Of a stretch of 64,000 nucleotides of DNA, positions 9,439 through 17,373 are shown piece after piece (position 1 is the stretch's first letter; every line of letters begins with the position of its first letter). Source of the DNA: Candidatus Fermentithermobacillaceae bacterium (GTDB lineage Bacteria; Bacillota; Sulfobacillia; Fermentithermobacillales; DUSS01); assembly GCA_014896535.1 (NCBI GenBank), contig JADBKE010000019.1, forward strand, positions 107,312 to 171,311. The letters run 5' to 3'. The position numbers and the translations under genes were made by a program. The notes below the pieces were generated by a model. That model saw only the letters and a list, made by a program, of their open reading frames with translations. It did not search any database and had not been told where the DNA came from.

Positions 9439-10260
9439 TTAGCCTAGCAGCTTCAACACCGACTGCGGTCTCAGGTTCGCCTGCGCCAGCATCGCCGTGC
9501 CCGCCTGTACGAGGATCTGATGGCGCGTGAAGTTTGCCATCTCAAGGGCCATGTCCACGTCGCGGATTCGGGACTCGGCTGCGGTGAGGTTCTCGGTGGC
9601 CACGTTCAGGTTATTGATGGTGTGCTCGAGCCGGTTCTGCAGGGCACCGAGCTTAGCCCTTTGTGTCGAGACGTTTCCAATGGCCTGGTCGATAGCGTTA
9701 ATTGCCGAGACCGCAGTGGCGAACGTGCTAATCGCAACCTGAGTGGTGTCAACTCCGAGAGCGGATGCTGACATATCGCTGATGCCGAAGCTAACCATGT
9801 GATCCGCGCCAGTGTTAGGTCCAATGAGGATAGTGCCGGCAAAGCTGCCGTCCAGCAGCTTCTTCGTGTTGAACTCGGTGGTCTTCGCTATCCTGGTTAG
9901 CTCCGTTTGCAGCGCCTGGAACTCCTCCTGCAGCTTCGCTCTGTCGTCATCGCCCAGGGTTTCCGATGCAGCTTCGACGGCCAGCTCCCTCATCCTCCTC
10001 AGGATGCTGTGGGTCTCTTCTAGAGCACCCTCGGCAGTCTGGAGCAGGGAGATGCCGTCCTGCGCGTTTCTCACCGCGCCCTTTAAGCCGATGATCTGAG
10101 CTCTCATCTTCTCGGATATGGCGAGGCCGGCTGCGTCGTCGGCCGCCCTCACGATCCGGTAGCCGGACGAGAGCTTCTCCATGGACTTGCCCAGAAGCGT
10201 GTCGGTGATGGTCAGGTTACGCCACGCGTTCAGGGCACTGACGTTTGTGTTGATCCTCAT
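9439..10260 (-). CDS. hag: Flagellin
   Basis: The filament subunit, exported by the flagellar type III system. The 273-residue product is little more than the conserved D0/D1 domains. The N-terminus begins MRINTNVSALNAWRNL with SSGYRIVRAADDAAGLAIS near residue 52, and the C-terminus ends with the usual heptad region closing in NLRPQSVLKLLG. The variable outer domain is almost absent, comparable to Bacillus Hag. The ATG at 10260 has a strong Shine-Dalgarno sequence (GGAGG, eight bases away) that lies inside a hairpin, part of a CsrA-type leader described separately. It converges with a GT2-TPR gene. No other flagellar genes are in the window. Confidence 0.97.
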   Translation of the reverse strand: MRINTNVSALNAWRNLTITDTLLGKSMEKLSSGYRIVRAADDAAGLAISEKMRAQIIGLKGAVRNAQDGISLLQTAEGALEETHSILRRMRELAVEAASETLGDDDRAKLQEEFQALQTELTRIAKTTEFNTKKLLDGSFAGTILIGPNTGADHMVSFGISDMSASALGVDTTQVAISTFATAVSAINAIDQAIGNVSTQRAKLGALQNRLEHTINNLNVATENLTAAESRIRDVDMALEMANFTRHQILVQAGTAMLAQANLRPQSVLKLLG

Positions 10261-10263
10261 TTC

Positions 10264-10300
10264 ATCTACCTCCTTGTAGATTTACCCCGCATCCCTGCGG
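10264..10300 (-). promoter_or_regulatory. Tandem CsrA-type binding hairpins in the flagellin leader
   Basis: Reading the minus strand, two hairpins expose GGA in the loop. Site 1 (10300-10287) is CCGC-AGGGAT-GCGG. Site 2 (10281-10264) is ATCTAC-AAGGAG-GTAGAT, whose loop is part of the flagellin Shine-Dalgarno sequence. Both match the CsrA consensus (A-N-GGA in a hairpin loop), and the arrangement is the one known from the Bacillus subtilis hag leader, where CsrA blocks translation until FliW removes it. The two loops are about 20 bases apart, suitable for one CsrA dimer. Neither csrA nor fliW lies in the window. Confidence 0.78.
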
Positions 10301-10311
10301 TTTGCGATGCT

Positions 10312-10350
10312 TTCCGGGCCGCCGCCCGGAAGCTTCCCGTTGGAAGCTTC
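10312..10350 (-). other. Two overlapping, mutually exclusive stem-loops upstream of the CsrA sites
   Basis: TTCCGGGC-cgcc-GCCCGGAA (10312-10331) and GAAGCTTCC-cgtt-GGAAGCTTC (10329-10350) share three bases, so full pairing of one costs the other its outer pairs. Both lie in what should be the flagellin 5' untranslated region and may stabilise the mRNA. No T-tract follows either stem on the minus strand. Confidence 0.55.
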
Positions 10351-10403
10351 ACTGATCTAATCGATACCGCTGACCGCAAGTGAAGGGCTCGAGGCGAAAT
10401 TGA

Positions 10404-10437
10404 GGCTAAAGTCTCAGGCCTTAGGGCTAAAGTCTCA
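10404..10437. repeat. Direct repeat pair GGCTAAAGTCTCA upstream of flagellin
   Basis: A 13-base word occurs exactly twice, at 10404-10416 and 10425-10437, with starts 21 bases apart (two helical turns). It lies about 145-175 bases upstream of the flagellin start. The spacing suggests a two-site operator, but no matching regulator is visible. The rest of 10261-10608 holds the leader structures and no gene; I could not pick a convincing promoter. Confidence 0.45.
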
Positions 10438-10608
10438 AGACCATGGAAGGCTGGCCGCGGCAGGCACCAGGCAGAGGCAGGGGTTCCGGGAAAGACGATT
10501 CAAAGGCGAGGCCGAAGAGGACCGGGGTTCAAAGAAGATGGAGCCGGGCTCCGGAGAAGTGGGGTCGAGCCGGCCGGAACGGGTCCCAGAGGCGATACTT
10601 GGGCCGAT

Positions 10609-11838
10609 CTAGTCGATGGGAACCTCCTCGATGTTCGAAACGCATTTTGCGACCAGCTCTTCGATATCCAGGGCCCGTTCGGCGGCTCTTGTGTCCTCCA
10701 GTCCCGGCTTCGTGGCGGGATGACGGGGTACGAACACGGTACAGCAGTCCTCATAAGGGAGGCACGAAGTCTCATAAGTGCCGATCTTCCTGGCAAGTTC
10801 CACGGTTTCCCGTTTATCGAAGCAGGCGAGCGGTCTGATAACGGGGAGAGTTGTCACCTCTTCGATCGCTCTCAAGCTCTCCAGGGTCTGACTTGCCACC
10901 TGCCCCACATTTTCCCCGGTCACTATGCACAAGGCGCCCTCCTTGAGCGCGAACGCTTCGGCGACCCGCATCATCATCCTGCGCATGACCACCACGCGCA
11001 ACTTTTCCGGGCACTTTTCCATGATCCGCGTTTGAATCTCGGTAAAATGCGCGACGTAAAGGCGGATGCAACTGTCGTAACGCCGGAGGATTCTCACGAG
11101 GTCCACGACTTTATCCCTGGATCGCTGCGAGGTGATGGGGTAGCTCCAAAAGTGAAGGGCGAGAACCCTGATGCCGCGCCGGGCAGCGAGATACCCGGCG
11201 ACCGGGCTGTCTATACCTCCGGATAGCAAAAGAACTCCTTTTCCAGCCGTTCCGGCGGGAAGTCCTCCCGGGCCCGGGATCTCCTTTGAATAGAGATACG
11301 CCCCGTCCTCCCTTACCTCGATGCCCAGCGTAACCGATGGGTTGTGCACATCAACCACGAGCTCCGGATAAGTCCGGAGGAGGAATGATCCGATCTTGGC
11401 GTCGAGTTCTGGCGAAGTGAGAGGAAATCCTTTCCATGCCCTTTTGGAAGCCACTTTGAACGCGATCGTCTTTGCATTTTTCCGCTCGAGCCCACCGGAA
11501 AGGCTGCCGTGAACAGGGGGGCGATTGGTGCCGATAAACTCGCCCATGATTTCCTTGGCGGCTTCGGCGATTTGTTCTACGTCGTTGGGTACCATGCGGC
11601 ACGGGCTTATCGATACCACGCCCGGTACTCTGGACAGCCTGTCCAGCGCGTCGGCCTCGGAATTTCTCTCCAGACCCGGCCCTTCCACAAAAAACCTTCC
11701 GCGTGCACGCCGGATCGTAATTCCCTCCAGCCCTTTGAGGCTTTGCTCGATGTTGCGCTTAAGAGCGACCTCGAAATCCCTGCGGTTTTCGCCCTTCAAC
11801 GCGATTTCGCCATATCGTATCAGGATTACTCGTTCCAT
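10609..11838 (-). CDS. thiI: tRNA 4-thiouridine synthase ThiI
   Basis: ThiI adenylates U8 of tRNA and transfers sulfur to it, and can also feed thiamine thiazole synthesis. The 409-residue protein begins with an NFLD/THUMP region (residues 1-165) and has the PP-loop LLLSGGIDSPVAGY near residue 180. It ends without a rhodanese domain, as in most Firmicutes, so the sulfur must come directly from a dedicated cysteine desulfurase. Exactly such a gene lies five bases upstream in the same transcription unit. The catalytic core includes CIVTGENVGQVASQT, a family hallmark. Confidence 0.96.
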   Translation of the reverse strand: MERVILIRYGEIALKGENRRDFEVALKRNIEQSLKGLEGITIRRARGRFFVEGPGLERNSEADALDRLSRVPGVVSISPCRMVPNDVEQIAEAAKEIMGEFIGTNRPPVHGSLSGGLERKNAKTIAFKVASKRAWKGFPLTSPELDAKIGSFLLRTYPELVVDVHNPSVTLGIEVREDGAYLYSKEIPGPGGLPAGTAGKGVLLLSGGIDSPVAGYLAARRGIRVLALHFWSYPITSQRSRDKVVDLVRILRRYDSCIRLYVAHFTEIQTRIMEKCPEKLRVVVMRRMMMRVAEAFALKEGALCIVTGENVGQVASQTLESLRAIEEVTTLPVIRPLACFDKRETVELARKIGTYETSCLPYEDCCTVFVPRHPATKPGLEDTRAAERALDIEELVAKCVSNIEEVPID

Positions 11839-11843
11839 GGAAA

Positions 11844-13052
11844 CTACCTTCGCCCCCGCTCCGCGGGCTGCCTCCAGGGCAACAGTTCCCTGAGGGCATC
11901 TTCCAGAGCTTCTATGGCTCTGTCGATTTCCTCATCGGTGGTGAACCGGGACATGGAAAACCTGATGGAAGAAAGAGCTTCGGCCTCGCTTCTGCCAAGG
12001 GCCAGGATGACCGGACTCGGTTTGGGATGGTGCGAAGAGCAAGCTGAGCCGGTGGAAACGAAGACGCCTCGAGCCTCGAGAGCGTGAAGGATCGTCTCGC
12101 CTCTGAAGCCCGGAAACGCGAAGTGCACGATGTAAGGAGCAACGTTTCCGTCTTCGGGGCCGTGCAGGATTGCGTCGGGAAATATTCTCCTCACACCATC
12201 GATGAGCTTGCGTCGGAGTTTCAGGAGGCGCTCCATCAAACCGTTCGCGCTTTCCGGGCCCGTTGTCGTTCGGTCCGAAAGCCATATCTCACACGCCTTA
12301 CCGAATCCGAGAATGCCCGGAACGTTTTCCGTCCCCGACCTCATGCCGCCCTCTTGCCCGCCGCCGTAAATGAGAGGACGAATCTCGACGCCCTTTCGAA
12401 CGTATAAAGCGCCTACGCCCTTGGGTCCGTGGATTTTATGGGCGCTCACGGAAACGAGGTCCGCGTTCCATTCCTTCACGTCGATGGGAAGCCGGGCGAA
12501 TCCCTGGACTGCGTCCACGTGAAACCTGGGCCGGCGCGGTCCCAGTTCTGCGATGATGGCCCCGATCTCTTTTATGGGTTCGACGGTTCCGATTTCGTTC
12601 TGTACGTACATCACGGATACAAGGGCGGTATCGTCGCGGATGTGGCCCTTAATTTCCTCGGGTGACACAAAGCCTGAACGGTCTACCTTGACCACCGTCA
12701 CGTGAGCTCCTTCTCGTTTTAGAGCCGATAGCGTTTCCAGGACCGACGGATGTTCCACCGCGGTGGTGATGATGTGGGGCCTTTTGCCGCCGAAGAACCG
12801 GTATGTGCCGAAAAGCGCCCAGTTGTTAGACTCGGTTCCTCCCGAGGTGAAAAAGACCTCCTCGGGCGCGGCGCCGAGAAGCGAAGCCACGTTTTTCCTC
12901 GCGGACTCGATCCTTTTAGATACCTCTTCACCCAACCTGTGAAGAGAAGAGGGATTTCCGTATCCGCTTTGCAGAGCTTCCGCCACGGTGGCCACTACCT
13001 CGGGAAATGGCCTCGTCGTGGAGGAGTTGTCGAGGTACACGATACCGGACAA
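11844..13052 (-). CDS. Cysteine desulfurase (NifS/IscS family), sulfur donor for ThiI
   Basis: A PLP enzyme that mobilises sulfur from cysteine. The 402-residue protein begins YLDNSSTTRP, has the cofactor-binding lysine in SVSAHKIHGPKGVGALY and the catalytic cysteine in the loop STGSACSSHHPKPS. It starts with TTG at 13052 behind AGAGGGTGAT. Its position directly before thiI matches the Bacillus nifZ-thiI pair, so supply of sulfur to tRNA U8 is the most likely role. A role in Fe-S cluster assembly cannot be excluded, as no isc or suf gene is present in the window. Confidence 0.94.
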   Translation of the reverse strand: MSGIVYLDNSSTTRPFPEVVATVAEALQSGYGNPSSLHRLGEEVSKRIESARKNVASLLGAAPEEVFFTSGGTESNNWALFGTYRFFGGKRPHIITTAVEHPSVLETLSALKREGAHVTVVKVDRSGFVSPEEIKGHIRDDTALVSVMYVQNEIGTVEPIKEIGAIIAELGPRRPRFHVDAVQGFARLPIDVKEWNADLVSVSAHKIHGPKGVGALYVRKGVEIRPLIYGGGQEGGMRSGTENVPGILGFGKACEIWLSDRTTTGPESANGLMERLLKLRRKLIDGVRRIFPDAILHGPEDGNVAPYIVHFAFPGFRGETILHALEARGVFVSTGSACSSHHPKPSPVILALGRSEAEALSSIRFSMSRFTTDEEIDRAIEALEDALRELLPWRQPAERGRR

Positions 13053-13270
13053 ATTCCATCACCCTCTGGTACTGTAACACACGAATACGGGTGGTATGTA
13101 GCCCGGTCTTTCTTCTTCCAGCGGCAAGAGGTATAAGGGTGTCTGGACCGGAGAGTATCCCGCCGGCTCGGAAAGGCAAGAAGGCGGCCGGCGAGAGACA
13201 TAAAATTGTCGTGAACAGTCTAAGCGATTGGAGCAATCTGCGGCGAAAGGAAGGGCACGATACGAGCGCG

Positions 13271-14026
13271 ATGAAAAGACCAGGGAGATTGGTTTTTCGC
13301 TTGTTTTCCGCGGCTATACGCGACTGGCGCCTTATCGACGATGGGGACAGGATACTCGTCGGCGTTTCCGGGGGCAAGGACAGCCTGCTTCTGGCCTGGC
13401 TCCTCGCCGACGTCAAAGCGCGGGCACCGGTCCACTACGACCTCTCGGCCGTTACGATAGACCTTGGTCTCGGGCAGGACTTTTCGGAAGTAGAGACGTT
13501 CCTGAGCTCACTGGGTATCCCTTACCACGTTGAAGAAACCCGCATAGCCGAAATCGTTCGAAGTTATCCCACCCGTAAAACTGCTTGCTCGCTGTGCGCC
13601 AACTTGCGAAGGGGCGCTCTGTACGCCTACGCGTCCAAAACCGGTTTCAACAAGGTGGCTTTGGGCCACCACCTGGACGATGCCATCGAAACGCTGTTCC
13701 TCAATATGTTCTACCAGGGAAACCTCCGGTGCTTTCATCCGCGGACGTATCTTTCCCGTACCGGGGTCACCATAATAAGGCCACTAGTTTATATCGAGGA
13801 AAGCGATGTCCAGACTGCGGCAAAACGTCTTGAGTTGCCGGTGGTTCCGGCGGAATGTCCGGTTGCCGGAAAGACCCGCCGGCAGACCATGAAGGAGCTC
13901 ACCGCCACGATATCCTCTATATTCCCGGGTGTCAGAGGCAACCTGAGACGCGTCTTGAAGAGGATTTGGTCCTCCCAAGCGGAAGGTGGTGCTCAAGACG
14001 CGCTCGAGACCTCCGAGGACCTTTGA
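13271..14026 (+). CDS. TtcA-like tRNA thiolation ATPase (PP-loop)
   Basis: ATP-pyrophosphatase of the TtcA/CTU1 superfamily that thiolates a tRNA base, probably C32. The 251-residue product has PP-loop GVSGGKDSLL near residue 38, the cysteine pair CSLCANLRRG, GHHLDDAIETLFLNMFYQG, and a third cysteine in ECPVAGKTRR. That makes three cysteines suited to the labile [4Fe-4S] cluster known in TtcA. The open frame extends upstream to 13007, but that part overlaps the cysteine desulfurase gene. The ATG at 13271, with AAGGAAGG upstream, gives the usual start; a GTG at 13211 is an alternative. It is transcribed divergently from the desulfurase and thiI. Confidence 0.86.
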   Translation: MKRPGRLVFRLFSAAIRDWRLIDDGDRILVGVSGGKDSLLLAWLLADVKARAPVHYDLSAVTIDLGLGQDFSEVETFLSSLGIPYHVEETRIAEIVRSYPTRKTACSLCANLRRGALYAYASKTGFNKVALGHHLDDAIETLFLNMFYQGNLRCFHPRTYLSRTGVTIIRPLVYIEESDVQTAAKRLELPVVPAECPVAGKTRRQTMKELTATISSIFPGVRGNLRRVLKRIWSSQAEGGAQDALETSEDL

Positions 14027-14089
14027 GTCGCTGGTCATTCCGTCGGCAAGAGTTTCGAACCCGGCACTAAAGACCGGGCCTGCCGGTGA

Positions 14090-14728
14090 TTACGCCCTAC
14101 CCCGCTGCTTTCTTTCCTTGCGCGACGCATAGAGGCCTAATTGATACCGGAGCTCGCGGATTTCTGCGAGGAGGCTTGAAAGCTGAGCCTGGATCCTGTC
14201 TTGTTGTTCCCTGGCCTTGATAAAGTAAAGCCGCATTTCTCTACGGAAATCGAATATGGATTCCCTGATGGACCTCTCTACGTCCGGGGAGAAACCCTGC
14301 GAAGCCGACCAGCTCACGAGAGAAAGACTCGCGCCGTCTCCGGTAGATGTAGATCTAGAGGATGCATATTCGTAGGGAGGGTTTCCCGTAGCGATGGTGT
14401 CCAAGACTTCTCTCGCATTAAGGGCAGCGGATGCCGTGGCAGATGCCTGCATGCGAGCGAGGACTTCCTGGGGCCACCCGCCACCCTCCGAGAAGGCGCT
14501 TTTCAACGCTTCGATGATCCCTTCTTCGTCCATTCCGCTCTGCTTGAGCTCTACGATCGCCTTGACCACGCGCTCGGTGTCCTCGCCGGGAAATCCTCGG
14601 GAATCCAGGCCCAGATAGGGACGGAAAGTCGAGCGAATCTTTCTGAGGACAGCTGGACTCAGCCCGGTGGATTCGGCTATATCTGCCCACGTACGCCCCG
14701 CTTCTCCCACGTAGCCTTCCCGTTGCAT
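14090..14728 (-). CDS. MerR-like helix-turn-helix plus coiled-coil protein
   Basis: A 212-residue protein with no assigned family. The N-terminal 75 residues look like a MerR-type winged helix: a helix-turn-helix around ADIAESTGLSPAVLRKIRS and a second segment EDTERVVKAIVELKQSGMD. A low-complexity Ser/Thr middle follows (residues 115-150). The last 60 residues are a charged amphipathic helix, probably a coiled coil, ending in a basic tail. This layout recalls RacA, the sporulation chromosome-anchoring protein, though sequence identity is not evident. The ATG at 14728 is preferred because AGGAGG lies nine bases upstream; the frame stays open to 14764. It converges with the ttcA-like gene. Confidence 0.7.
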   Translation of the reverse strand: MQREGYVGEAGRTWADIAESTGLSPAVLRKIRSTFRPYLGLDSRGFPGEDTERVVKAIVELKQSGMDEEGIIEALKSAFSEGGGWPQEVLARMQASATASAALNAREVLDTIATGNPPYEYASSRSTSTGDGASLSLVSWSASQGFSPDVERSIRESIFDFRREMRLYFIKAREQQDRIQAQLSSLLAEIRELRYQLGLYASRKERKQRGRA

Positions 14729-14777
14729 TCCCATATCCCTCCTACTATTTCCCAGTAATGGCATATTCGACGCCTTC

Positions 14778-14789
14778 GGGAAGCTTCCC
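14778..14789. other. Perfect 12-bp palindrome in a divergent promoter region
   Basis: GGGAAGCTTCCC lies in the 189-base gap between the MerR-like gene and the acyl-CoA synthetase gene, about 50 bases upstream of the MerR-like start. A dimeric regulator such as the MerR-like protein itself could bind here. The same core, GGAAGCTTCC, recurs in the flagellin leader (10328-10337). Confidence 0.35.
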
Positions 14790-14917
14790 TTCCTTTAGCT
14801 GTAAATGGAGTGATAGACGAACCCAGTCCCTTGTGTTAGACTCTTCGATGGTGGTTTTGGCCCCATCAAGCGTCTGATGAACCTGCATGGATTGGAGGAA
14901 GGTGCGAACAAAGAGCA

Positions 14918-17020
14918 ATGCGAGACTTAAGAGAGATCATTCACCCTCGTTCCGTGGCCGTAGTCGGTGCCTCGAAGACCCCCGGGAAGATCGGCCACGC
15001 CGTACTGGAGAACATAATCTCCAGCGGTTTTCCAGGCGAAATCTACCCCATTAACCCCAAAGAACGGGAAATCATGGGGAAGAAATGCTATCCCACAGTC
15101 AGTGATGTGGGAAAACCGGTGGATCTGGCCGTTCTCTGCGTTCCGGCGCAAGCTTGTCTTTCCGTCGCCGAAGACTGCGGGAAGGCCGGAGTCCATCACC
15201 TCGTGGTTATAACCGCGGGATTCAAGGAGACCGGAAAAGAAGGCCGCGAACTGGAAAATCAGCTTGTTTCCATTGTCCGCCAGTATAACATGCGCATGGT
15301 GGGGCCGAATTGCCTCGGGGTCATAGATACGTCCACCCCGATAAACGCTACGTTCTCCAAGAACTTCCCCTTGAAGGGGCATATAGCTTTCATATCCCAG
15401 TCCGGCGCCCTGTGCGTTGCTATCCTCGACTGGAGTTTGAAGCGGGGACTCGGTTTCAGCCAGTTCATCAGCATGGGAAACAAAGGCGATCTCAACGAGG
15501 CTGACTACATCGACATGGCTGCCGATGACCCCGAAACCAAAGTCATCGCCCTGTACCTCGAAGACATAGCTGACGGCCAGAGATTTATCGAATCCGCCCG
15601 AAGGGCGTCCCTTAAGAAGCCCATAGTGGTCTTGAAGGTCGGCGTAAGCGCTTCCGGCGCTAAAGCGGCATCTTCTCACACGGGAGCGCTGGCCGGTTCC
15701 GATACGGCTTACAACGCGGCTCTCGCTCACGCCGGCGTCCTCAGAGCCTCGACGATGACCGAGCTTTTCGATATGGCCGTAGCGTTTACAAACCAACCCA
15801 TACCCAGGGGTAAGCGTATCGCCATAGTTACGAACTCCGGCGGCCCGGGAGTTGTCGCTACCGATGCTGTAGAACTTTACGGCATGGAGATGGCCCGTTT
15901 CTCCGCCGAAACCGAGAGCGTGCTGAAGGAAAAGCTCCCGGCTATGGCCAACATCCATAACCCCGTGGACGTCATCGGAGACGCTCACTATGACAGGTAT
16001 GAAGCCGCGCTGGACACCGTCTTGAAAGATCCGGGAGTGGACGGAGTGTCCGTCCTCGTGGCTCCCACTGCAGTGCTGGAAGTGGGCAAAGTGGCCGAGG
16101 TAATCGTGGATATGGGCCGGAAGTACCCGGACAAACCTTTGGTAGCGGCTTTCACTGGCGGTGCGGCCGTGGAAGAAGCTGTGAAATACCTGACCAAGAA
16201 CGGAGTTCCCACTTACGACTTCCCCGAGCCAGCCGTGGCGACCTTGAGGGGGTTGGCCCGTTACGCCGACTTGAGGAGGAACCTCACCGATGGCGAGCCA
16301 TGGGTCTTCACTGATGTGGACAGAACAAAGGTGGAAAACATATTCCGGCAGGTAAAGGAAGATGGTCGCGACCTGCTTCTCGGACCGGAGGCGTGCGAGG
16401 TTGCCAAAGCTTACGGGATACCGGCGGCACCTTCCAGGCTCGCGAAGACGTCGGACGAAGCCGTCAGACTTGCGCGCGAACTCGGCTATCCGGTGGTCAT
16501 GAAGATAGCGTCTCCGGACATTTTGCATAAGACTGATGTAGGCGGAGTGCGGGTAGGTCTCAAGTCCGACGAAGAAGTGGCGAAGGCTTTTGACGAGATC
16601 GTGGCCAACTCCAGAAGGGCCGAACCGAAGGCGCGGATTTACGGAGTCGAAATCCAAAAGATGATGCCGAGCGGGCATGAAGTCATAATCGGAATGACCA
16701 AGGATCCCACTTTTGGGCCGCTCATAGCGTTCGGTTCCGGTGGAATCCTTGTCAACCTGTTGAAGGATGCGGCGTTCAGGCTGGCGAGAGGCCTCACCCG
16801 AGCGGAAGTGGACTCGATGATAAGAGAAACCAAAGCCTACACGATCCTGAAGGGCTTCCGCGGAGCGCCTCCGGATGACCTGGAAGCGGTAGCGCTGGCC
16901 ATCGGGCGCACCGCCCAGCTGGTCCGAGATTTCGACGAGATCGTAGAGATGGATATCAACCCGGTGTTTGCGTACCCTAAAGGCTTGAGCGCACTGGATG
17001 TTAAGATCCGGATCGCATAA
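14918..17020 (+). CDS. Acyl-CoA synthetase (NDP-forming), fused alpha and beta subunits
   Basis: Interconverts acetyl- or acyl-CoA and the free acid with ADP/ATP, conserving energy in fermenters. The 700-residue protein has a CoA-binding domain (VAVVGASKTPGKIGHAVLEN near residue 14), a succinyl-CoA-ligase-like middle with the conserved phospho-histidine region (ASSHTGALAGSD near residue 248), and a C-terminal ATP-grasp domain (YGIPAAPSRLA to the end). Alpha and beta are fused in one chain, as in the ACD-like acetyltransferase/synthetase family. The substrate cannot be told from sequence. Only a weak AAAGAG lies at a useful distance from the ATG. Confidence 0.9.
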   Translation: MRDLREIIHPRSVAVVGASKTPGKIGHAVLENIISSGFPGEIYPINPKEREIMGKKCYPTVSDVGKPVDLAVLCVPAQACLSVAEDCGKAGVHHLVVITAGFKETGKEGRELENQLVSIVRQYNMRMVGPNCLGVIDTSTPINATFSKNFPLKGHIAFISQSGALCVAILDWSLKRGLGFSQFISMGNKGDLNEADYIDMAADDPETKVIALYLEDIADGQRFIESARRASLKKPIVVLKVGVSASGAKAASSHTGALAGSDTAYNAALAHAGVLRASTMTELFDMAVAFTNQPIPRGKRIAIVTNSGGPGVVATDAVELYGMEMARFSAETESVLKEKLPAMANIHNPVDVIGDAHYDRYEAALDTVLKDPGVDGVSVLVAPTAVLEVGKVAEVIVDMGRKYPDKPLVAAFTGGAAVEEAVKYLTKNGVPTYDFPEPAVATLRGLARYADLRRNLTDGEPWVFTDVDRTKVENIFRQVKEDGRDLLLGPEACEVAKAYGIPAAPSRLAKTSDEAVRLARELGYPVVMKIASPDILHKTDVGGVRVGLKSDEEVAKAFDEIVANSRRAEPKARIYGVEIQKMMPSGHEVIIGMTKDPTFGPLIAFGSGGILVNLLKDAAFRLARGLTRAEVDSMIRETKAYTILKGFRGAPPDDLEAVALAIGRTAQLVRDFDEIVEMDINPVFAYPKGLSALDVKIRIA

Positions 17021-17050
17021 GTTTCCGGGTGGGCCGGGGAGGGAAACGAT

Positions 17051-17284
17051 GTGGACAGGAGCACCAGTGCAGAGACGCCGAAGAAAACCGGCGAGGTCCG
17101 GAGCACGAACAAGACCGGTCGAGGTAGGCCCGGTCTCGGGCGGACCAACCGCAAGAAATCCATCATCCGGGAGAAGGTCAGGTCTGCTTTGAACCCGGAA
17201 AGCTCGCTCTACAACGACGAAATCCCCGATCCCGACTCCCCTGAGTTGCCGGATGAATCCTACCGACGGGAGGATTATAGGTAG
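17051..17284 (+). CDS. Small hydrophilic protein with basic start and acidic tail
   Basis: A 77-residue product not recognised as any family. Residues 1-45 are rich in Lys, Arg, Thr and Gly (around TNKTGRGRPGLGRTNRKK). The rest is acidic and Pro-rich (NDEIPDPDSPELPDES). There is no signal peptide or membrane segment. The GTG start at 17051 has GGGGAGGG seven to eight bases upstream, and a strong terminator stem follows 25 bases after the stop, which supports a real gene at the end of the acyl-CoA synthetase transcript. The alternative frame from the overlapping ATG at 17049 gives an Arg-rich peptide that looks less credible. Confidence 0.5.
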   Translation: MDRSTSAETPKKTGEVRSTNKTGRGRPGLGRTNRKKSIIREKVRSALNPESSLYNDEIPDPDSPELPDESYRREDYR

Positions 17285-17309
17285 TCCCGGGTAGCATCAG
17301 GCCGGTTAG

Positions 17310-17354
17310 ACAAAGGTCCCGCCGGACCCCGCTCTCGCCCGGCGGGACCTTTGT
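17310..17354. terminator. Bidirectional terminator stem between converging units
   Basis: A perfect 16-bp stem, ACAAAGGTCCCGCCGG with CCGGCGGGACCTTTGT, around a 13-base loop. The outer A/T pairs supply a short U-tract in either direction. It separates the plus-strand synthetase unit from the minus-strand tldE gene and probably serves both. Confidence 0.8.
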
Positions 17355-17373
17355 CTCCCGTATGCCCCGTAAT

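Noticed and set aside
14927-16678. 583-codon open frame opposite the acyl-CoA synthetase gene
   Set aside because: Antisense of a clear CoA-ligase gene; composition rich in His, Arg and Gly without motifs.
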